Counted from the first letter of the stretch, positions 1-11,418 are shown. The stretch is 64,000 nucleotides of DNA from Mycobacterium heidelbergense (GCF_010730745.1 NZ_AP022615.1:1426001-1490000); one strand, 5' to 3'. Program-made: numbers and translations. Notes: a model not told the origin generated them from the letters alone.

Positions 1-453
1 AGTTCCAGCCTGCGTGCAGGCGTCGTTTTTTCTGCCTTTCTCCTAGCTTTGAGCATCGCCGCCGCGATCTTCCCCAAGACCGCCGCGGCCGATTCCACGG
101 AAGACTTCCCGATTCCCCGGCGGATGATCGCCACCACCTGCGACGCCGAGCAGATATTGGCGGCCACCAGGGACACCAGCCCGGTGTACTACCAGCGCTA
201 CATGATCGACTTCAACAACCACCCCAACGTCCAGCAGGCGACCATCGACAAGATCCACTGGTTCTACTCGCTATCGCCGGAGGGTCGCCGCGATTATTCC
301 GAGCACTTCTACGACGGCGGCGTCGATCCGCTGTGGCTGGCCTGGCCCAACCACTTCAAGATCTTCTTCAACAACAAGGGCGTCGTCGCCAAGTCCACCG
401 ACGCGTGCAACCAATACCCGCCCGGCGACATGTCGGTGTGGAACTGGTCCTAG
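1..453 (+). CDS. Rv0455c-like secreted protein (5' partial)
   Basis: The reading frame is open from the first base, so the start codon lies before the window. The visible part begins with a hydrophobic signal-peptide core ending near FPKTAAADS, followed by a compact exported domain of about 120 residues with two visible Cys (TTCDAEQ and DACNQYPPG), which probably form a disulfide. The mature sequence ([33 protein letters not shown]) closely matches what I recall of Mtb Rv0455c, a DUF5078-type protein reported to be needed for siderophore export together with MmpS4/MmpL4. Finding it a few kb from mmpS4-mmpL4 here supports the same role. Function is inferred from family and neighbourhood. Confidence 0.85.
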   Translation, partial: SSSLRAGVVFSAFLLALSIAAAIFPKTAAADSTEDFPIPRRMIATTCDAEQILAATRDTSPVYYQRYMIDFNNHPNVQQATIDKIHWFYSLSPEGRRDYSEHFYDGGVDPLWLAWPNHFKIFFNNKGVVAKSTDACNQYPPGDMSVWNWS

Positions 454-730
454 ACCACGCCCGGGCGCTGCGCCCGCTCGGGTCTTGCTGCGCTTGCGAA
501 TTGACCCTGGCCTTTATTCGCCGGCGAGTTTAAGATTTGCCCTTGGTGGGTATCGCTTTTCTTTCCCGATTAGGCGACAAATCAATACCTCTTGACTGGT
601 TATTCGGCGCACAGTTCCCGGAGACCACGGCTCAACCAGGACCACAACATGCACATCACCGCCGCTGCGAATGGCGAAAATTGGACAGAGGCCGGCTCGT
701 GCCGGGATGCTGTGCCGCAGTGAGGAAACG

Positions 731-1075
731 ATGACCACTGTGGACCCCCAGTCGGCCAGCCAGATCCCGGACGCGCTGGCCGCACTCGACTGGCACGAGA
801 TCACGTGCCAATCCGAAACCGGCTGCGCCAACCTGGCGACGCACGTCGTGTACCGGCACGCCGTCGACGAATGCAACCGGCCAAACCTCGACCCGTCCGG
901 AAACATCGTCGACATCCTGTGCATCCGCTGCGTGCGCCGGCTCAAGGCCGAAGTCCTGCAGCAGGTGGACCGAATCAGCCGGTGCCCCGGCGGCTACTGC
1001 CTGACCTGCGGGGCGCCGGTGCACAAGCTGAGCGACATCATGCGCAAAATGGTGCAGTTGCGCAGCTACGCCTGA
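731..1075 (+). CDS. Small Cys-rich protein, possible zinc ribbon
   Basis: A 114-residue soluble protein. The ATG at 731 has a good ribosome site (GAGGAAACG) just upstream; an in-frame ATG at 671 lacks one. Cysteines come in clusters: CQSETGC (about residues 29-35), DILCIRC (about 73-76) and CPGGYCLTCGAPVH near the C-terminus. This suggests one or two structural metal sites, although the spacing fits no finger family I can name. No signal peptide or membrane segment is seen. It lies between the Rv0455c-like gene and a convergent mmpL. I do not recognise a function. Confidence 0.75.
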   Translation: MTTVDPQSASQIPDALAALDWHEITCQSETGCANLATHVVYRHAVDECNRPNLDPSGNIVDILCIRCVRRLKAEVLQQVDRISRCPGGYCLTCGAPVHKLSDIMRKMVQLRSYA

Positions 1076-1129
1076 TTCGCTCGACCCGCCCCCGGTAATG
1101 CCTCAGTAACCCCAGTAACCTCAGCAATC

Positions 1130-4072
1130 TCAGTAATGAGGCGCGCTCACCGGGAACCGGTCGGTGTCGGCCGCGCCGGCGTCGCGAGAGCGGGGTTCCT
1201 CGGGCGACAGCAGGGCCCGGACGGCCGGGCGGGGCCCGTAGGGCCGAAGCATCTGGCTTGCGGGGCGGGTGCGCACCTGTGTCGGCCACCAGAACCAGCG
1301 CCCCATCAGCGCGGCGACGGACGGCATCATGAACGAGCGCACGATCAGGGTGTCGAACAACAGGCCCAGGGCGATGGTGGTACCCACCTGCCCCATGACC
1401 TTCAGATCGCTGGCCACGAAGGACGCCATGGTGGCGGCGAACACCAGACCGGCGGAGGTCACCACGGCGCCGGTGCCGGCCATCGAGCGGATGATGCCGG
1501 TCTTGATGCCGGCATGGATCTCCTCCTTGAAGCGGGATACCAGCAGCAGGTTGTAGTCGGAGCCCACCGCCAACAGCAGGATGACCGACATCGCGAGCAC
1601 CATCCAGTGCAGCTCGAAGCCGATGATGTCCTGCCACACCAGCACGGAAAGCCCGAACGACGCACCCAACGAGATCAGCACGGTGCCCACGATGGTGACC
1701 GCGGCGACCAGGCTTCGGGTGATGATCAGCATGATGATCAAAATCAGGCAGGCCGCGGAGATGCCGGCGATCATGAGGTCGTACTTGGATCCGTCGCGCA
1801 TGTCCTTGTACACGGCGGCGGTGCCGCCGAGCCAGATCTTGGCGCCCTCCAGCGGGGTGCCCTTGATGGCTTCCTTCGCCGCTTTCTTGATCGGATCGAC
1901 GTGCGAAATCCCTTCGGGGGTAGCCGGATCCCCCTCATGGGAGATGATGAACCGGGCCGCGTGCCCGTCCGGCGACAGGAACATCTTCAGGCCCCGCTTG
2001 AAGTCGGGGTTGTCGAAGACCTCCGGCGGAATGTAGAACGAGTCGTCGTTCTTGGCGGCGTCGAAAGCCTGGCCCATGGCGGTCGAGTTCTGGCTCATCA
2101 CGTCCATCTGGTCGTACAGCGAGGACATCGAGCTGTGCATGGTCAGCATCATCTGCTTCATCGTCTGCATGGTGGCGATCATCGGCGGCATCTGCGCCAG
2201 CATCTGCGGCATCAACGCGTCCAGCTGGGCGATGTCGCCCGAAAGATACGTGAACTTTTCGGTGATCTGGTCCAGACCGTCGAGCGCGTCGAAGATGGAT
2301 CTCAGCGACCAGCAGGCGGGAATGTCGAAACAGTGCTTCTCCCAGTAGAAGTAGCTGCGGATCGGCCGGAAGAAGTCGTCGAAATTGGCGATGTTGTCCC
2401 GCAATTGGGCTGTGACATCCAACATTTCATGCGTGAGGCCGTCCATGTGGTGCGTGACGGCGGCCATCTGCGACGTGATGTTGTACATGCGCTGCATCGT
2501 GTCGATGGACTGCTGCATCGCGTCGGCCTGCTTGAGCATGTCGTCCATGCGTTGATGCATGTACTGCTGGTTTTCGACCTGCGTCGTGTTTTGCATGCTG
2601 ATCTGGAACGGGATCGACGTGTGCTCGATCGGCGTTCCCAGCGGCCTGGTTATCGCCTGGACGCGCGCGACACCGGGGATGTGGAAGACGCCCCGGGCGA
2701 TCCGGTCCAGCACCAGCATGCCCGCCGGATTGCGCATATCGTGATCGGTCTCGATCAAGAGCAATTCCGGATTCATTCGGGCGTTGGGGAAATGCCGTTC
2801 CGCGGCGTCGTATCCGACGTTTGCCAAGGTATACCCCGGCAGATACTTGCGATTGTCGTAGTTCGTCTTGTACCCGGGCAGGGCGAGCAACCCGATGAGC
2901 GCGATCGCGACCGACACGGCCAGGACCGGCCCGGGCCACCGCACGATCGCGGTGCCCACCCGTCGCCAGCCCCGCGTCCGCATCTTGCGCTTGGGGTCGA
3001 ACAGACCGAAGCGACTGCCCACCGTCAACACCGCGGGGCCGAGGGTGAGCGCCGCGAAGACGGCGACGAGCATCCCCACCGCACAGGGCACGCCGAGCGT
3101 CTGGAAATAGGGCAGCCGGGTGAAGCTGAGGCAGTACATCGCGCCGGCGATGGTCAGGCCGGAGCCCAGCACCACGTGCGCGGTCCCGTGGAACATGGTG
3201 TAGAAGGCCTGATCCCGGTCCTCGCCCAGCGACCGCGCCTCTTGATATCGCCCGAGGACGAAGATCGCGTAGTCCGTGCCGGCCGCGATGGCCATCAACA
3301 CCAGCAGGTTAACCGCGAAGGTGGAAAGGCCAATGATGTTGTTATAGGCCAGGAAAGCGACGACCTGCCGGGCCGCGAACAGCTCGAACACCACCATCAG
3401 CAGGGTGATGAACACCGTGACTATCGAGCGGTAGACCCACAGCAGCATCATGATGATCACGATGAAGGTGAGGATCGTGACCTTAATGACGCCCTTTTCA
3501 CCGGCTACCGACTGATCGGCGGTCAGCGCCGCCGCGCCGGTCACGTAGGCCTTGACCCCGGGCGGCGCCGGGACGTTGTGCACGATCCTGCGGACCGCCT
3601 CGACGGATTCGTTGGCCTTGCTCTCGCCCTGATTACCGACCAGGTAGACCTGAACGTAGGCCGCCTTGCCGTCCGAGCTCTGCGAACCGGCCGCCGTCAG
3701 CGGATCCCCCCAGAAGTCCTGGACGTGCTGGACGTGCTGCTTGTCCGCCTCGAGCTTCTTGATCAGTTGGTCGTAGAAATGGTGGGCATCGTCGCCAAGC
3801 GGCTTGTCGCCCTCCAGGACGATCATGATCGCGCTGTCGCTGTCGAATTCGTTGAACACCTTGCCGACGCGCTTCATCGCCTGCATCGACGCCGCGTCGC
3901 TCGGGCTCATCGACACCGTGTGTTCCTTGCCGACTTTGTCCAGGGAGGGCACGAACGTACTGAGGACGACGACGAGTCCCACCCACCCCAGGACGATCAG
4001 CGGCGCGAATTTGTGGACACTCCGCGCAAAAATTGGCATGTGCGGGAGGCCGGCGGCCTGGTTATCGCTCAT
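1130..4072 (-). CDS. MmpL4/MmpL5-type RND lipid/siderophore transporter
   Basis: A 980-residue MmpL protein with the full RND layout: N-terminal TM helix, large periplasmic loop, TM bundle with the GTDYAIF motif, a second long loop rich in Met/Gln that should form a coiled coil (about residues 480-680, [13 protein letters not shown] region), and a second TM bundle with [12 protein letters not shown]. The loop block [15 protein letters not shown] is shared with the mmpL4 product at 6155. The C-terminus carries a longer hydrophilic tail than MmpL4. The gene overlaps the upstream mmpS by 4 bp (ATGA), so the two are translationally coupled. The family moves lipids or siderophores using proton motive force; this paralogue's substrate is unknown. 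MmpL4 and MmpL5 families both fit. Confidence 0.93.
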   Translation of the reverse strand: MSDNQAAGLPHMPIFARSVHKFAPLIVLGWVGLVVVLSTFVPSLDKVGKEHTVSMSPSDAASMQAMKRVGKVFNEFDSDSAIMIVLEGDKPLGDDAHHFYDQLIKKLEADKQHVQHVQDFWGDPLTAAGSQSSDGKAAYVQVYLVGNQGESKANESVEAVRRIVHNVPAPPGVKAYVTGAAALTADQSVAGEKGVIKVTILTFIVIIMMLLWVYRSIVTVFITLLMVVFELFAARQVVAFLAYNNIIGLSTFAVNLLVLMAIAAGTDYAIFVLGRYQEARSLGEDRDQAFYTMFHGTAHVVLGSGLTIAGAMYCLSFTRLPYFQTLGVPCAVGMLVAVFAALTLGPAVLTVGSRFGLFDPKRKMRTRGWRRVGTAIVRWPGPVLAVSVAIALIGLLALPGYKTNYDNRKYLPGYTLANVGYDAAERHFPNARMNPELLLIETDHDMRNPAGMLVLDRIARGVFHIPGVARVQAITRPLGTPIEHTSIPFQISMQNTTQVENQQYMHQRMDDMLKQADAMQQSIDTMQRMYNITSQMAAVTHHMDGLTHEMLDVTAQLRDNIANFDDFFRPIRSYFYWEKHCFDIPACWSLRSIFDALDGLDQITEKFTYLSGDIAQLDALMPQMLAQMPPMIATMQTMKQMMLTMHSSMSSLYDQMDVMSQNSTAMGQAFDAAKNDDSFYIPPEVFDNPDFKRGLKMFLSPDGHAARFIISHEGDPATPEGISHVDPIKKAAKEAIKGTPLEGAKIWLGGTAAVYKDMRDGSKYDLMIAGISAACLILIIMLIITRSLVAAVTIVGTVLISLGASFGLSVLVWQDIIGFELHWMVLAMSVILLLAVGSDYNLLLVSRFKEEIHAGIKTGIIRSMAGTGAVVTSAGLVFAATMASFVASDLKVMGQVGTTIALGLLFDTLIVRSFMMPSVAALMGRWFWWPTQVRTRPASQMLRPYGPRPAVRALLSPEEPRSRDAGAADTDRFPVSAPHY

Positions 4073-4515
4073 GCGGACTTCACTATGCAGAAGGTTTGGG
4101 CATTCACTCCGGTCGCCGACCTTTCGTCTTTGACTACGTCGTTCACGATGATCCGGCAGCCGATCTGATCGGTATCGGCCTGCGCCACAACGTTGACGCT
4201 CACCGAGGGCAGTGTGGTGATGACCGAGAGCGTCCAGGGCAGCGGCACATTGCTGGCCCGCTGCGGCTGGGCGTTGACGTCCAGGTAATTGATGTTCGCT
4301 ATCGTCCCGGCGGGGCCATAAACCTCGTAGACGACGTGCTTGGGATTGAACGGCTTAATGTCGTCGGCGGCGCCGCTGGTGATCGGGCGATTGTCGTGAT
4401 TGCCAAAGACGCTCCGGAGTCGCGTGACGCAGAATCCAGCGACCGCGACGACCACCACGATGACCAGTGCAATCCACACTTTCTTCACCGCATTGGCAAC
4501 AGGAGCCTTTGCCAC
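4069..4515 (-). CDS. MmpS-family transporter accessory protein
   Basis: A 148-residue protein with one N-terminal TM helix ([15 protein letters not shown]) and an exported beta-sandwich domain typical of MmpS. The conserved blocks [25 protein letters not shown] and the ending CIVKSA match MmpS4/MmpS5. The start is GTG at 4515, preceded by GGAAGG. MmpS proteins are periplasmic adaptors for their partner MmpL, here the overlapping gene downstream. The pair is a diverged paralogue of mmpS4-mmpL4 at 5.7-9.0 kb. About 220 bp separates it from the upstream TetR gene on the same strand, so it may have its own promoter. Confidence 0.92.
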   Translation of the reverse strand: MAKAPVANAVKKVWIALVIVVVVAVAGFCVTRLRSVFGNHDNRPITSGAADDIKPFNPKHVVYEVYGPAGTIANINYLDVNAQPQRASNVPLPWTLSVITTLPSVSVNVVAQADTDQIGCRIIVNDVVKDERSATGVNAQTFCIVKSA

Positions 4516-4735
4516 TCACTTACCTTCCGCTAACCCGGCGCTCAACCGTCCATGCGATTGCTTCGGCCATCGCCCGGCCTCCGCTCGCGAAAACCCTCTC
4601 CCCCGTGGTTAATCCATTGATGCTTTGGTGCGCTAAGCACCTTAGCCGCACCGGCGCGCCCGCGCGCGTTGTGGTCCGATCCGGCCCCAAATCCCGGTTT
4701 CACATCGATGCGGTCACCGCTCATTCCTTTCTGCC

Positions 4736-5404
4736 TCAATGCGATTCGGAGACGAGGCCGATACAGGTGGCCGTGAGCACCCGGGTGAGGGCCGACGGGA
4801 ATTCGATATTCCACTCCGGCGGGAGGGCCTCCGGCTCGTCGGCATAGGCGTCGGTGAGCCGCTCGGGGGGGTTGGCGATGTGCCAGAACGCGGCGGCCAG
4901 GGAGTAGGCGGCGATCAGGATGTCGAAGGCGCCGGACCTGCCGAGCGCCGGCAGCGCGCGCTCGATCGCGTCGGCGATCGCGATCGCGGCGGCGGAAATG
5001 GTCCGCCTGATGTCGACGACCCGCTCGGCGTCGACCTCGTGTTCGAGATGCAGGTGCAGGTTGGCCAGCAGGTCGCAAAACAGCGGGTCGGCGGCCAGCC
5101 CGTTGGCCAGCGTCTCGGCCACCCGCTCCGGCGAGGCCGGACCCGGCGCGGCCAACTCCGCGCACACCATGGCCGACCAGCGCACCCACCCCTCGGCGGC
5201 GAGGTGCAACAAGACCTCTTTGTGCGAGGTGAAGTAGCGACGCACCGCGGAGTAATGAATCCCGGCGCGGCTGGCGACGGCGGTCAGGGTGACCGACGCG
5301 ACGCCGGCCTCGAGCGCCAACGAACGCGCGGCTTCGACGAGCGCCGCCGCACGTTGACGCTTGTTTTCCTCCGTGCGGGCGCGCTGAAAGGTCAGTGGCG
5401 CCAC
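4736..5404 (-). CDS. TetR-family regulator between two mmpS/mmpL pairs
   Basis: About 222 residues if translation starts at GTG 5404 (VAPLTFQRARTEEN); the frame stays open to 5476, but the longer start would run through the operator repeats. The N-terminus has the TetR helix-turn-helix (SVTLTAVASRAGIHYSAVRRYFTSHKEVLLHLA) followed by an all-helical ligand domain. Mtb has a TetR gene, Rv0452, divergent from mmpS4 at the equivalent place, and this is probably its orthologue. Perfect repeats directly upstream (5414-5459) and a palindrome at 5488-5510 suggest it controls itself and mmpS4-mmpL4. The ligand is unknown. Confidence 0.88.
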   Translation of the reverse strand: MAPLTFQRARTEENKRQRAAALVEAARSLALEAGVASVTLTAVASRAGIHYSAVRRYFTSHKEVLLHLAAEGWVRWSAMVCAELAAPGPASPERVAETLANGLAADPLFCDLLANLHLHLEHEVDAERVVDIRRTISAAAIAIADAIERALPALGRSGAFDILIAAYSLAAAFWHIANPPERLTDAYADEPEALPPEWNIEFPSALTRVLTATCIGLVSESH

Positions 5405-5413
5405 CGGCCGAGG

Positions 5414-5459
5414 ATAACGCACATCATGTGATTTGCATAACGCACGCTGCGTGATTTGC
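5414..5459. promoter_or_regulatory. Tandem 23-bp repeats with internal palindromes, probable TetR operators
   Basis: Two adjacent 23-bp units (5414-5436 and 5437-5459) share ATAACGCAC and GTGATTTGC and differ only at the middle. Each contains an 11-bp perfect palindrome around one centre base: CACATCATGTG and CACGCTGCGTG. The centres have diverged while the symmetry is kept, as expected of protein-binding sites. They lie 10 bp upstream of the TetR start codon. Confidence 0.7.
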
Positions 5460-5487
5460 GGGAGGGCGGGAGGCACGGTAATTTCCC

Positions 5488-5510
5488 GTTACGCACGTGA
5501 TATGCGTTAC
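5488..5510. promoter_or_regulatory. Third operator-like palindrome upstream of mmpS4
   Basis: GTTACGCA - 7 bp - TGCGTTAC forms an inverted repeat with one mismatch and contains the same ACGCAC..GTGAT elements as the tandem repeats at 5414-5459. It lies between the TetR gene and mmpS4, about 225 bp before mmpS4. It is probably bound by the same TetR. The rest of the intergenic stretch 5511-5735 shows nothing else I can name. Confidence 0.55.
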
Positions 5511-5735
5511 ACTCCAGGGCGCGAGGGGAAGGAGTCAACGTCCCGGCAGGGCGATGGCCCCGCCGTGATTTACTTAGGCAAGGCTTGGCTGTGTTCGTGC
5601 CCGAATCGCTATGGCGGGCCGGATGGGGCGTAGCGCGGCCCTACCGTAGTTGACCATGTTCGGCGGCATCCGCGATTCTGTGGACCGTCGAACCGCAGAA
5701 GTGCCAACCGCTGAAAGGGATGTCCAATTTTCAAG

Positions 5736-6158
5736 GTGCTGTCCCGGACGTGGATTCCACTGGTCATCGCGGCGGTGGTGGTGGTCGGCGGGTTCATCGT
5801 GTACCGGGTCCATGGCTACTTCGGCTCGGAGAAGCGCGAATCGTATGCCGACAGCAACCTGCAAAACCCCAAGCCGTTCAACCCGAAACGGATTGTCTAC
5901 GAGGTCTTCGGACCGCCCGGGACGATGGCCGACATCAGCTACTTCGACGTCAACGCCGACCCCAAACGCGTCGACGGGGCACAGTTGCCATGGTCGCTGC
6001 ACATCACCACCGACAAGGCGGCCGTGATGGGAAACCTTACGGCGCGGGGCGATAGCGATAGCATCGGCTGCCGCATCACGGTCGACGACGTGGTCAAGGC
6101 CGAGAGAATTTCCAACGAGGTCCACGCCTACACCTTCTGCCTGGTGAAGTCCGCGTGA
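5736..6158 (+). CDS. mmpS4: MmpS4 siderophore-export adaptor
   Basis: A 140-residue MmpS protein with one N-terminal TM helix ([15 protein letters not shown]) and a periplasmic beta-sandwich domain. [59 protein letters not shown] and the ending CLVKSA match Mtb MmpS4 almost throughout. I use GTG 5736 as start because it gives the family N-terminus; an ATG at 5720 is in another frame. MmpS4 works with MmpL4 in exporting mycobactin/carboxymycobactin. The gene overlaps mmpL4 by 4 bp (GTGA), implying translational coupling, and probably answers to the TetR encoded divergently. Confidence 0.95.
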   Translation: MLSRTWIPLVIAAVVVVGGFIVYRVHGYFGSEKRESYADSNLQNPKPFNPKRIVYEVFGPPGTMADISYFDVNADPKRVDGAQLPWSLHITTDKAAVMGNLTARGDSDSIGCRITVDDVVKAERISNEVHAYTFCLVKSA

Positions 6159-9031
6159 CCACACAATTCGCCAACGCCGCCAACACCCACACCGAACGGC
6201 CGTTCATCGCGAGGATGCTCCACACCTTCGCGGTGCCGATCATCCTGTTCTGGGTGGGGATCGCCATCGTCCTCAGCGTGTTCGTCCCGTCGCTGGAAGT
6301 GGTCGGGCAAGAGCGGTCGGTGTCGCTGAGCCCCAGGGACGCGCCGTCGTTCGTGGCGATGAAAAAGATCGGCCACGCGTTCAACGAAGGCGCGACCGAC
6401 AGCTCGGCGGTGATCGTGCTGGAGGACAACCAGCCCCTCGGCGACGACGCCCACAGGTACTACGACGTCCTGATCCGCAAGCTGCGCGAAGACAAGACGC
6501 ACGTGCTGAGCATCCAGGACTTCTGGGGTGATCCCCTCACCGCCGCGGGCGCGCAGAGCAACGACGGCAAGGCCGTGACCGTCCAGGTGAATCTCGCCGG
6601 TAACCAGGGCGAGCCGCTGGCCAACGAATCCGTCGAAGCCGTCCGCAAGATCGTCAACAGCGTGCCCCCGCCGCCCGGGGTCACGGCCTACGTCACCGGG
6701 GTGTCGGCGCTCGCCGCGGATCTGCACCACAGCGGCGACAAATCGATGCTGCGGATCACGGCGACGACGGTCGCGGTGATCCTGATCATGTTGCTGTTCG
6801 TCTACCGTTCGATCATCACCGTGATCCTCCTGCTCATCACGGTCGGTTTCGAATTGACCGCGGCGCGCGGGGCCGTCGCGCTGGTCGGGCACAGCGGGCT
6901 CATCGGGCTTTCCACCTTCGCGGTGTCCCTGCTGACGTCGCTGGCGATCGCGGCGGGGACGGATTACGGGATCTTCATCATTGGCCGCTACCAGGAAGCC
7001 CGCCAGGCCGGCGAAGACAGGGAAGCGGCCTTCTACACGATGTACCGCGGCACGGCCCACGTCATCCTGGGCTCGGGTCTGACGATCGCCGGCGCCACGT
7101 TCTGCCTCAGCTTCGCGCGAATGCCGTATTTCCAAACCCTGGGCATCCCGTGCGCGGTGGGGATGCTCGTCGCGGTGGCCGTCGCGCTGACCCTGGGGCC
7201 CGCCGTGTTGACCGTGGGCAGCCGGTTCGGCCTGTTCGACCCCAAGCGGGTGCTCAAGGTTCGGGGCTGGCGACGGGTCGGCACCGCGGTGGTCCGCTGG
7301 CCGCTGCCGATTCTGGCCGTCACCTGCGCCGTCGCCCTCGTCGGCCTGCTCACGCTGCCCGGATACAAGGCCAACTACAACGACCGGGAATACCTGCCCA
7401 GTTTCATCCCCGCCAATGCGGGCTTGATGGCCGCGGATCGCCACTTCTCCCAGGCCCGGATGAAGCCGGAGATCCTGATGATCGAGTCCGACCACGACAT
7501 GCGCAATCCGGCCGACTTCCTCGTCCTGGACAGGCTGGCCAAGGGCATCTTCCGCGTCCCGGGCATTTCCCGCGTCCAGGCGATCACCAGGCCCGACGGA
7601 ACGACGATGGACCACACCTCCATCCCATTCCAGATCAGCATGCAGAACGCCGGTCAGTTGCAGACCATGAAGTACCAGCGTGACCAGATGGACAACATGC
7701 TCAAACAGGCCGACGAGATGACCAAGACGATCGCCACCATGCAGCGGATGTACGAGCTGATGACGCAGCTCGTCGCCACCACACACCGCATGGTCGGCGA
7801 CACCGAGCAAATGCAGCAGATCACCAACGAGCTACGCGATCGCATCGCGGACTTCGACGACTTCTGGCGGCCGATCCGCAGCTATTTCTACTGGGAGAAG
7901 CACTGTTTCGACATTCCGATCTGCTGGTCGATCCGACAGATATTCGACGCACTCGACGGCGTCGATCAGATCACCGAGAAATTGGGCACGCTGGTGGGTG
8001 ACATCAAGGACCTGGATCGGCTGATGCCGCAGATGGTCGCCCAGTTCCCGCCGATGATCGAGACCATGGCCAGCATGCGGACCATGATGCTCGACATGCA
8101 CAGCACCATGTCCGGGATCTTCGATCAGATGGACGAGATGAGCGACAACGCGACGGCGATGGGCCACGCCTTCGACGCCTCCAAGAACGACGACTCGTTC
8201 TACCTGCCGCCCGAGGTCTTCAAGAACAAGGACTTCAAGCGCGCGATGAATAACTTCCTGTCGCCGGACGGACATTCGGCTCGGTTCATCATTTTGCATC
8301 GGGGCGATCCGGCCTCGGCCGAGGGCATCGCGAGCATCGACAAGATACGCACGGCGGCCGAGGAATCGCTCAAGGGAACCCCCTTGGAGGACGCGAAGAT
8401 CTACCTGGCCGGAACGGGGGCCGTCTTCAAGGACATCTCCGACGGCGCCAAATGGGACCTGGTGATCGCGGGAATTTCGTCGCTCTGCCTGATTTTCATC
8501 ATCATGCTGATCCTCACCCGGGCCCTCGTCGCGGCCGCCGTCATCGTGGGCACGGTGGCGCTTTCGCTGGGCGCTTCCTTCGGGCTGTCGGTCCTGGTGT
8601 GGCAGCACGTTCTCGGCATTCAATTGCACTGGCTGGTGCTCGCGATGTCCGTCATCGTGCTGTTGGCCGTGGGATCCGACTACAACCTGCTGTTGGTCTC
8701 CCGGTTCAAGCAGGAGATCCATGCCGGCCTGAAGACCGGCATCATCCGTTCGATGGGCGGCACCGGCAAGGTGGTGACCAACGCGGGTTTGGTGTTCGCG
8801 TTCACGATGGCGTCCATGATCGTCAGCGACGTGCGGATCATCGGACAGGTCGGCACCACCATCGGGCTGGGTCTGCTGTTCGACACGCTGATTGTGCGCG
8901 CGTTCATGACGCCGTCCATCGCCGCGCTGCTCGGACGCTGGTTCTGGTGGCCGATGCGGGTGCGTTCCCGGCCCGCCAGGGTGCCCGCCCAGCCGGTCGA
9001 GCCCCACCGTTCCTTTGCCTACAGCGATTAG
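6155..9031 (+). CDS. mmpL4: MmpL4 RND transporter
   Basis: A 958-residue MmpL starting at GTG 6155. It has two RND halves, each with a large periplasmic loop. The first TM bundle carries [21 protein letters not shown] and the second [15 protein letters not shown]. The Met-rich helical loop ([18 protein letters not shown] region) and [15 protein letters not shown] are family marks. Long stretches are near-identical to Mtb MmpL4, which exports siderophores with MmpS4 and Rv0455c. The length fits the family (967 in Mtb by recollection). The dipZ-like gene follows after 17 bp in the same direction and could be co-transcribed. Confidence 0.96.
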   Translation: MTTQFANAANTHTERPFIARMLHTFAVPIILFWVGIAIVLSVFVPSLEVVGQERSVSLSPRDAPSFVAMKKIGHAFNEGATDSSAVIVLEDNQPLGDDAHRYYDVLIRKLREDKTHVLSIQDFWGDPLTAAGAQSNDGKAVTVQVNLAGNQGEPLANESVEAVRKIVNSVPPPPGVTAYVTGVSALAADLHHSGDKSMLRITATTVAVILIMLLFVYRSIITVILLLITVGFELTAARGAVALVGHSGLIGLSTFAVSLLTSLAIAAGTDYGIFIIGRYQEARQAGEDREAAFYTMYRGTAHVILGSGLTIAGATFCLSFARMPYFQTLGIPCAVGMLVAVAVALTLGPAVLTVGSRFGLFDPKRVLKVRGWRRVGTAVVRWPLPILAVTCAVALVGLLTLPGYKANYNDREYLPSFIPANAGLMAADRHFSQARMKPEILMIESDHDMRNPADFLVLDRLAKGIFRVPGISRVQAITRPDGTTMDHTSIPFQISMQNAGQLQTMKYQRDQMDNMLKQADEMTKTIATMQRMYELMTQLVATTHRMVGDTEQMQQITNELRDRIADFDDFWRPIRSYFYWEKHCFDIPICWSIRQIFDALDGVDQITEKLGTLVGDIKDLDRLMPQMVAQFPPMIETMASMRTMMLDMHSTMSGIFDQMDEMSDNATAMGHAFDASKNDDSFYLPPEVFKNKDFKRAMNNFLSPDGHSARFIILHRGDPASAEGIASIDKIRTAAEESLKGTPLEDAKIYLAGTGAVFKDISDGAKWDLVIAGISSLCLIFIIMLILTRALVAAAVIVGTVALSLGASFGLSVLVWQHVLGIQLHWLVLAMSVIVLLAVGSDYNLLLVSRFKQEIHAGLKTGIIRSMGGTGKVVTNAGLVFAFTMASMIVSDVRIIGQVGTTIGLGLLFDTLIVRAFMTPSIAALLGRWFWWPMRVRSRPARVPAQPVEPHRSFAYSD

Positions 9032-9048
9032 CCCGTAGGTCGGGCCGT

Positions 9049-10734
9049 ATGGGCACGGTCGCGCTGATCGGATTCCTCGGTGGCCTGATCACCGGCATCT
9101 CGCCGTGCATCCTGCCGGTCCTTCCGGTGGTGTTCTTCTCCGGCCTGAACGGCGGCCGCGCGGCGCGCCCCTACCTGGTGATCGCGGGCCTGGTCTGCAG
9201 CTTCGGCGTGGTCACGCTGGCCGGCTCGGCCCTGCTGTCGGCGCTGCACCTGCCGCAGGACGCGATCCGCTGGGCCGCCCTGGTGACGTTGACCCTCATC
9301 GGCCTCGGGTTGATCTTCCCGCCGCTGCAGCATCTGATCGAACGGCCGTTTGCCCGCATCCCGCAGCGTGAAATCGGCTTAAAAAGCTCGAGCAGAAGCG
9401 GTTTCGGCCTGGGCCTGACGTTGGGCGCGCTCTACGTGCCGTGCGCGGGACCGGTGCTGGCGGCCATCGTGGTCGCGGGCGGCACCGCGTCCATCGGGGT
9501 GGCGACGCTGGTGTTGACCGCGACGTTCGCGGTCGGAACCGCGTTGCCGCTGCTGGCTTTCGCGCTGGCCGGGCGGGGCATCGCCGAACGCGTCGCGGCA
9601 TTCCGCCGCCGGCAGCGCGTGATCCAGATCGCCGGCGGAATCACGATGATCGTGCTGGCCGTGGCGCTGGTCTTCAACCTGCCGGCGATGCTGCAGCGCG
9701 CCGTCCCCGACTACACGGCGGCAATGCAGAAAGGGATCGGCGCCAACGACATTCGGCGCAGGCTGAACCCGGGCGGCACGGCCAACGGTCGATTGGCCGA
9801 CTGCACCGACGGCGCCGACCGGCTGCAGCGGTGCGGGCCGGCGCCCGCTTTGACCGGGATCACCGGGTGGCTCAACACCCCGGGCGGCGCGGCGGTCGAC
9901 CTGGCGTCGTTGCGCGGCAAGGTGGTCCTGATCGACTTCTGGGCGTACTCGTGCATCAACTGCCAGCGCGCCATCCCGCACGTGGTCGACTGGTACAACC
10001 GGTATCGCGACGACGGTTTCGTCGTCATCGGGGTGCACACCCCCGAGTACGCGTTCGAACGCGTCGCCGCCAATGTCGCCAGCGGCGCCGCCGCGCTGCA
10101 CATCACCTATCCCGTCGCGCTGGACAACGACTACGCGACCTGGAACAGCTACCAGAACCTGTACTGGCCGGCCGAATACCTGATCGACGCGAACGGAACC
10201 GTGCGGCATACCAAGTTCGGCGAAGGCGACTACGACGGCACCGAGGGACTGATCCGCCAGTTGCTCGTCGACGCCAATCCGGGCGTGCGGCTACCCGGGG
10301 CGACGCCCTCGGTCGACGCGACGCCGCGGACCAGGCTCACCCCCGAGACCTACCTGGGTGTCGGCAGGGCCGAAAACTACGGCGGCGACGGCGAATACAA
10401 GGCGGGCACCGCCACGTTCGGCTACCCGGCGACGTTGGCCGGCGACAGGTTCGCGTTGCGCGGCCGCTGGAAGCTCGACGACCAGGGCGCCACCGCCGAC
10501 AGCGACGACGCCGCCATCCGACTCAACTACACCGCCAAAGACGTCTACGTCGTCGTCGGCGGCACCGGCACCCTCGCCGTCACCCGCGGCGGGACGACGA
10601 CCACGACGCCGATCGGCGGACCGCCCACCCTGCATCAGATCGTGGGCAACGACCCCGGGGACACCGCGCACCCTGATCAGCTCGACATGCGGGTCAGCCA
10701 AGGCCTGCAAGTGTTTTCGTTCACGTTCGGCTAA
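9049..10734 (+). CDS. dipZ: DipZ-like membrane thiol-disulfide protein (CcdA/DsbD + thioredoxin + C-terminal beta domain)
   Basis: A 561-residue protein. Residues 1-230 form a six-helix CcdA/DsbD-type membrane domain with the paired Cys motifs [11 protein letters not shown] and [10 protein letters not shown] that relay electrons. A TlpA/thioredoxin-like domain follows, with the active site CINC (C302, C305) in [15 protein letters not shown]. The C-terminal 170 residues (about 390-561) are a beta-rich carbohydrate-binding-like domain, as in Mtb DipZ (Rv2874). It should pass reducing power from the cytosol to exported proteins. In Mtb dipZ sits at a distant locus; here it directly follows mmpL4. 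It is shorter than Mtb DipZ (about 695) at the N-terminus. Confidence 0.9.
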   Translation: MGTVALIGFLGGLITGISPCILPVLPVVFFSGLNGGRAARPYLVIAGLVCSFGVVTLAGSALLSALHLPQDAIRWAALVTLTLIGLGLIFPPLQHLIERPFARIPQREIGLKSSSRSGFGLGLTLGALYVPCAGPVLAAIVVAGGTASIGVATLVLTATFAVGTALPLLAFALAGRGIAERVAAFRRRQRVIQIAGGITMIVLAVALVFNLPAMLQRAVPDYTAAMQKGIGANDIRRRLNPGGTANGRLADCTDGADRLQRCGPAPALTGITGWLNTPGGAAVDLASLRGKVVLIDFWAYSCINCQRAIPHVVDWYNRYRDDGFVVIGVHTPEYAFERVAANVASGAAALHITYPVALDNDYATWNSYQNLYWPAEYLIDANGTVRHTKFGEGDYDGTEGLIRQLLVDANPGVRLPGATPSVDATPRTRLTPETYLGVGRAENYGGDGEYKAGTATFGYPATLAGDRFALRGRWKLDDQGATADSDDAAIRLNYTAKDVYVVVGGTGTLAVTRGGTTTTTPIGGPPTLHQIVGNDPGDTAHPDQLDMRVSQGLQVFSFTFG

Positions 10735-10892
10735 GCGCCCACCGAGTTGGCTGTCGCTGGCTGGCCCACCCGCACCGGCACCGGCGCATCGAGATCTGCG
10801 TTAGCGCGGGAAAGTTCGAGTGGAGCGCACGCCCGCGTCGATCTCGACGCCGGAAAAAGCAATCCCGACGAACACATGGGCCAGGCCGAAAC

Positions 10893-11408
10893 CTACGGGG
10901 CGATCCCCCGCACGTAGGCGGCCTGCCCGAGGTGCTGGGCGCAGTCGTCGACGATGCTCACCAGGCGCGCGCTGGCCGTCACGGGCGGGTCCCAGTGGGT
11001 GTCGACGACGCGGGCCAGCTCGTCGGCGGTCACGCTGGCGATGTATTCCAGGGTCAGCTTGTGCACCGCGTGGTAGTAGCCGGACAGCAGGTCGGCGGGC
11101 GCCTTCACCTTCGCGACTTGCTCGGGGCCGTGCCCGTAGCCGGTGTCGTTGCGCGGCAGGTCCAGCCCGAACCGGTCCGCCCAGCCGTCGCGGGTCCACA
11201 CCTGCTCGACCCCGGCCACGTCGGCCAGCTGAATGTCCTGGACGCGGGCGCTGTGCCAGATCAGCCAGGCGATGCTGTTGGCGGCCGGGGCCGGCCGATA
11301 ATTGGATACCGCGTCGGTCAGGCCGTCGGTGAGCTCGTCGACGTGTTCGATCAACCGGGTGAACGAGTCGCGGAGTAGCTCCTGCGCGGCGGCGTCGGTG
11401 CTGGCCAT
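10893..11408 (-). CDS. DinB-like / DUF664 putative thiol-dependent metalloenzyme
   Basis: 171 residues from ATG 11408 (MASTDAAAQELL); the frame opens further upstream but no better start is seen. It shows the four-helix DinB/mycothiol-dependent layout: a first helix with FTRLIEHVDELTDGL, IAWLIWHSARVQD in helix 2 with the first metal-ligand His, YYHAVHKLTLEYI in the middle, and DDCAQHLGQAAYVRG near the end with another ligand His. Such proteins often use mycothiol or act in detoxification. No substrate can be named. The short VOC gene lies 10 bp upstream on the same strand, so they may be co-transcribed. Confidence 0.8.
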   Translation of the reverse strand: MASTDAAAQELLRDSFTRLIEHVDELTDGLTDAVSNYRPAPAANSIAWLIWHSARVQDIQLADVAGVEQVWTRDGWADRFGLDLPRNDTGYGHGPEQVAKVKAPADLLSGYYHAVHKLTLEYIASVTADELARVVDTHWDPPVTASARLVSIVDDCAQHLGQAAYVRGIAP

Positions 11409-11418
11409 GTTCGCGACG

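Noticed and set aside
1136..4168. 1010-residue open frame on the plus strand opposite mmpL
   Set aside because: Full overlap with a clear MmpL gene, low-complexity Arg/Gly/His composition and no domain: a GC-rich shadow frame.
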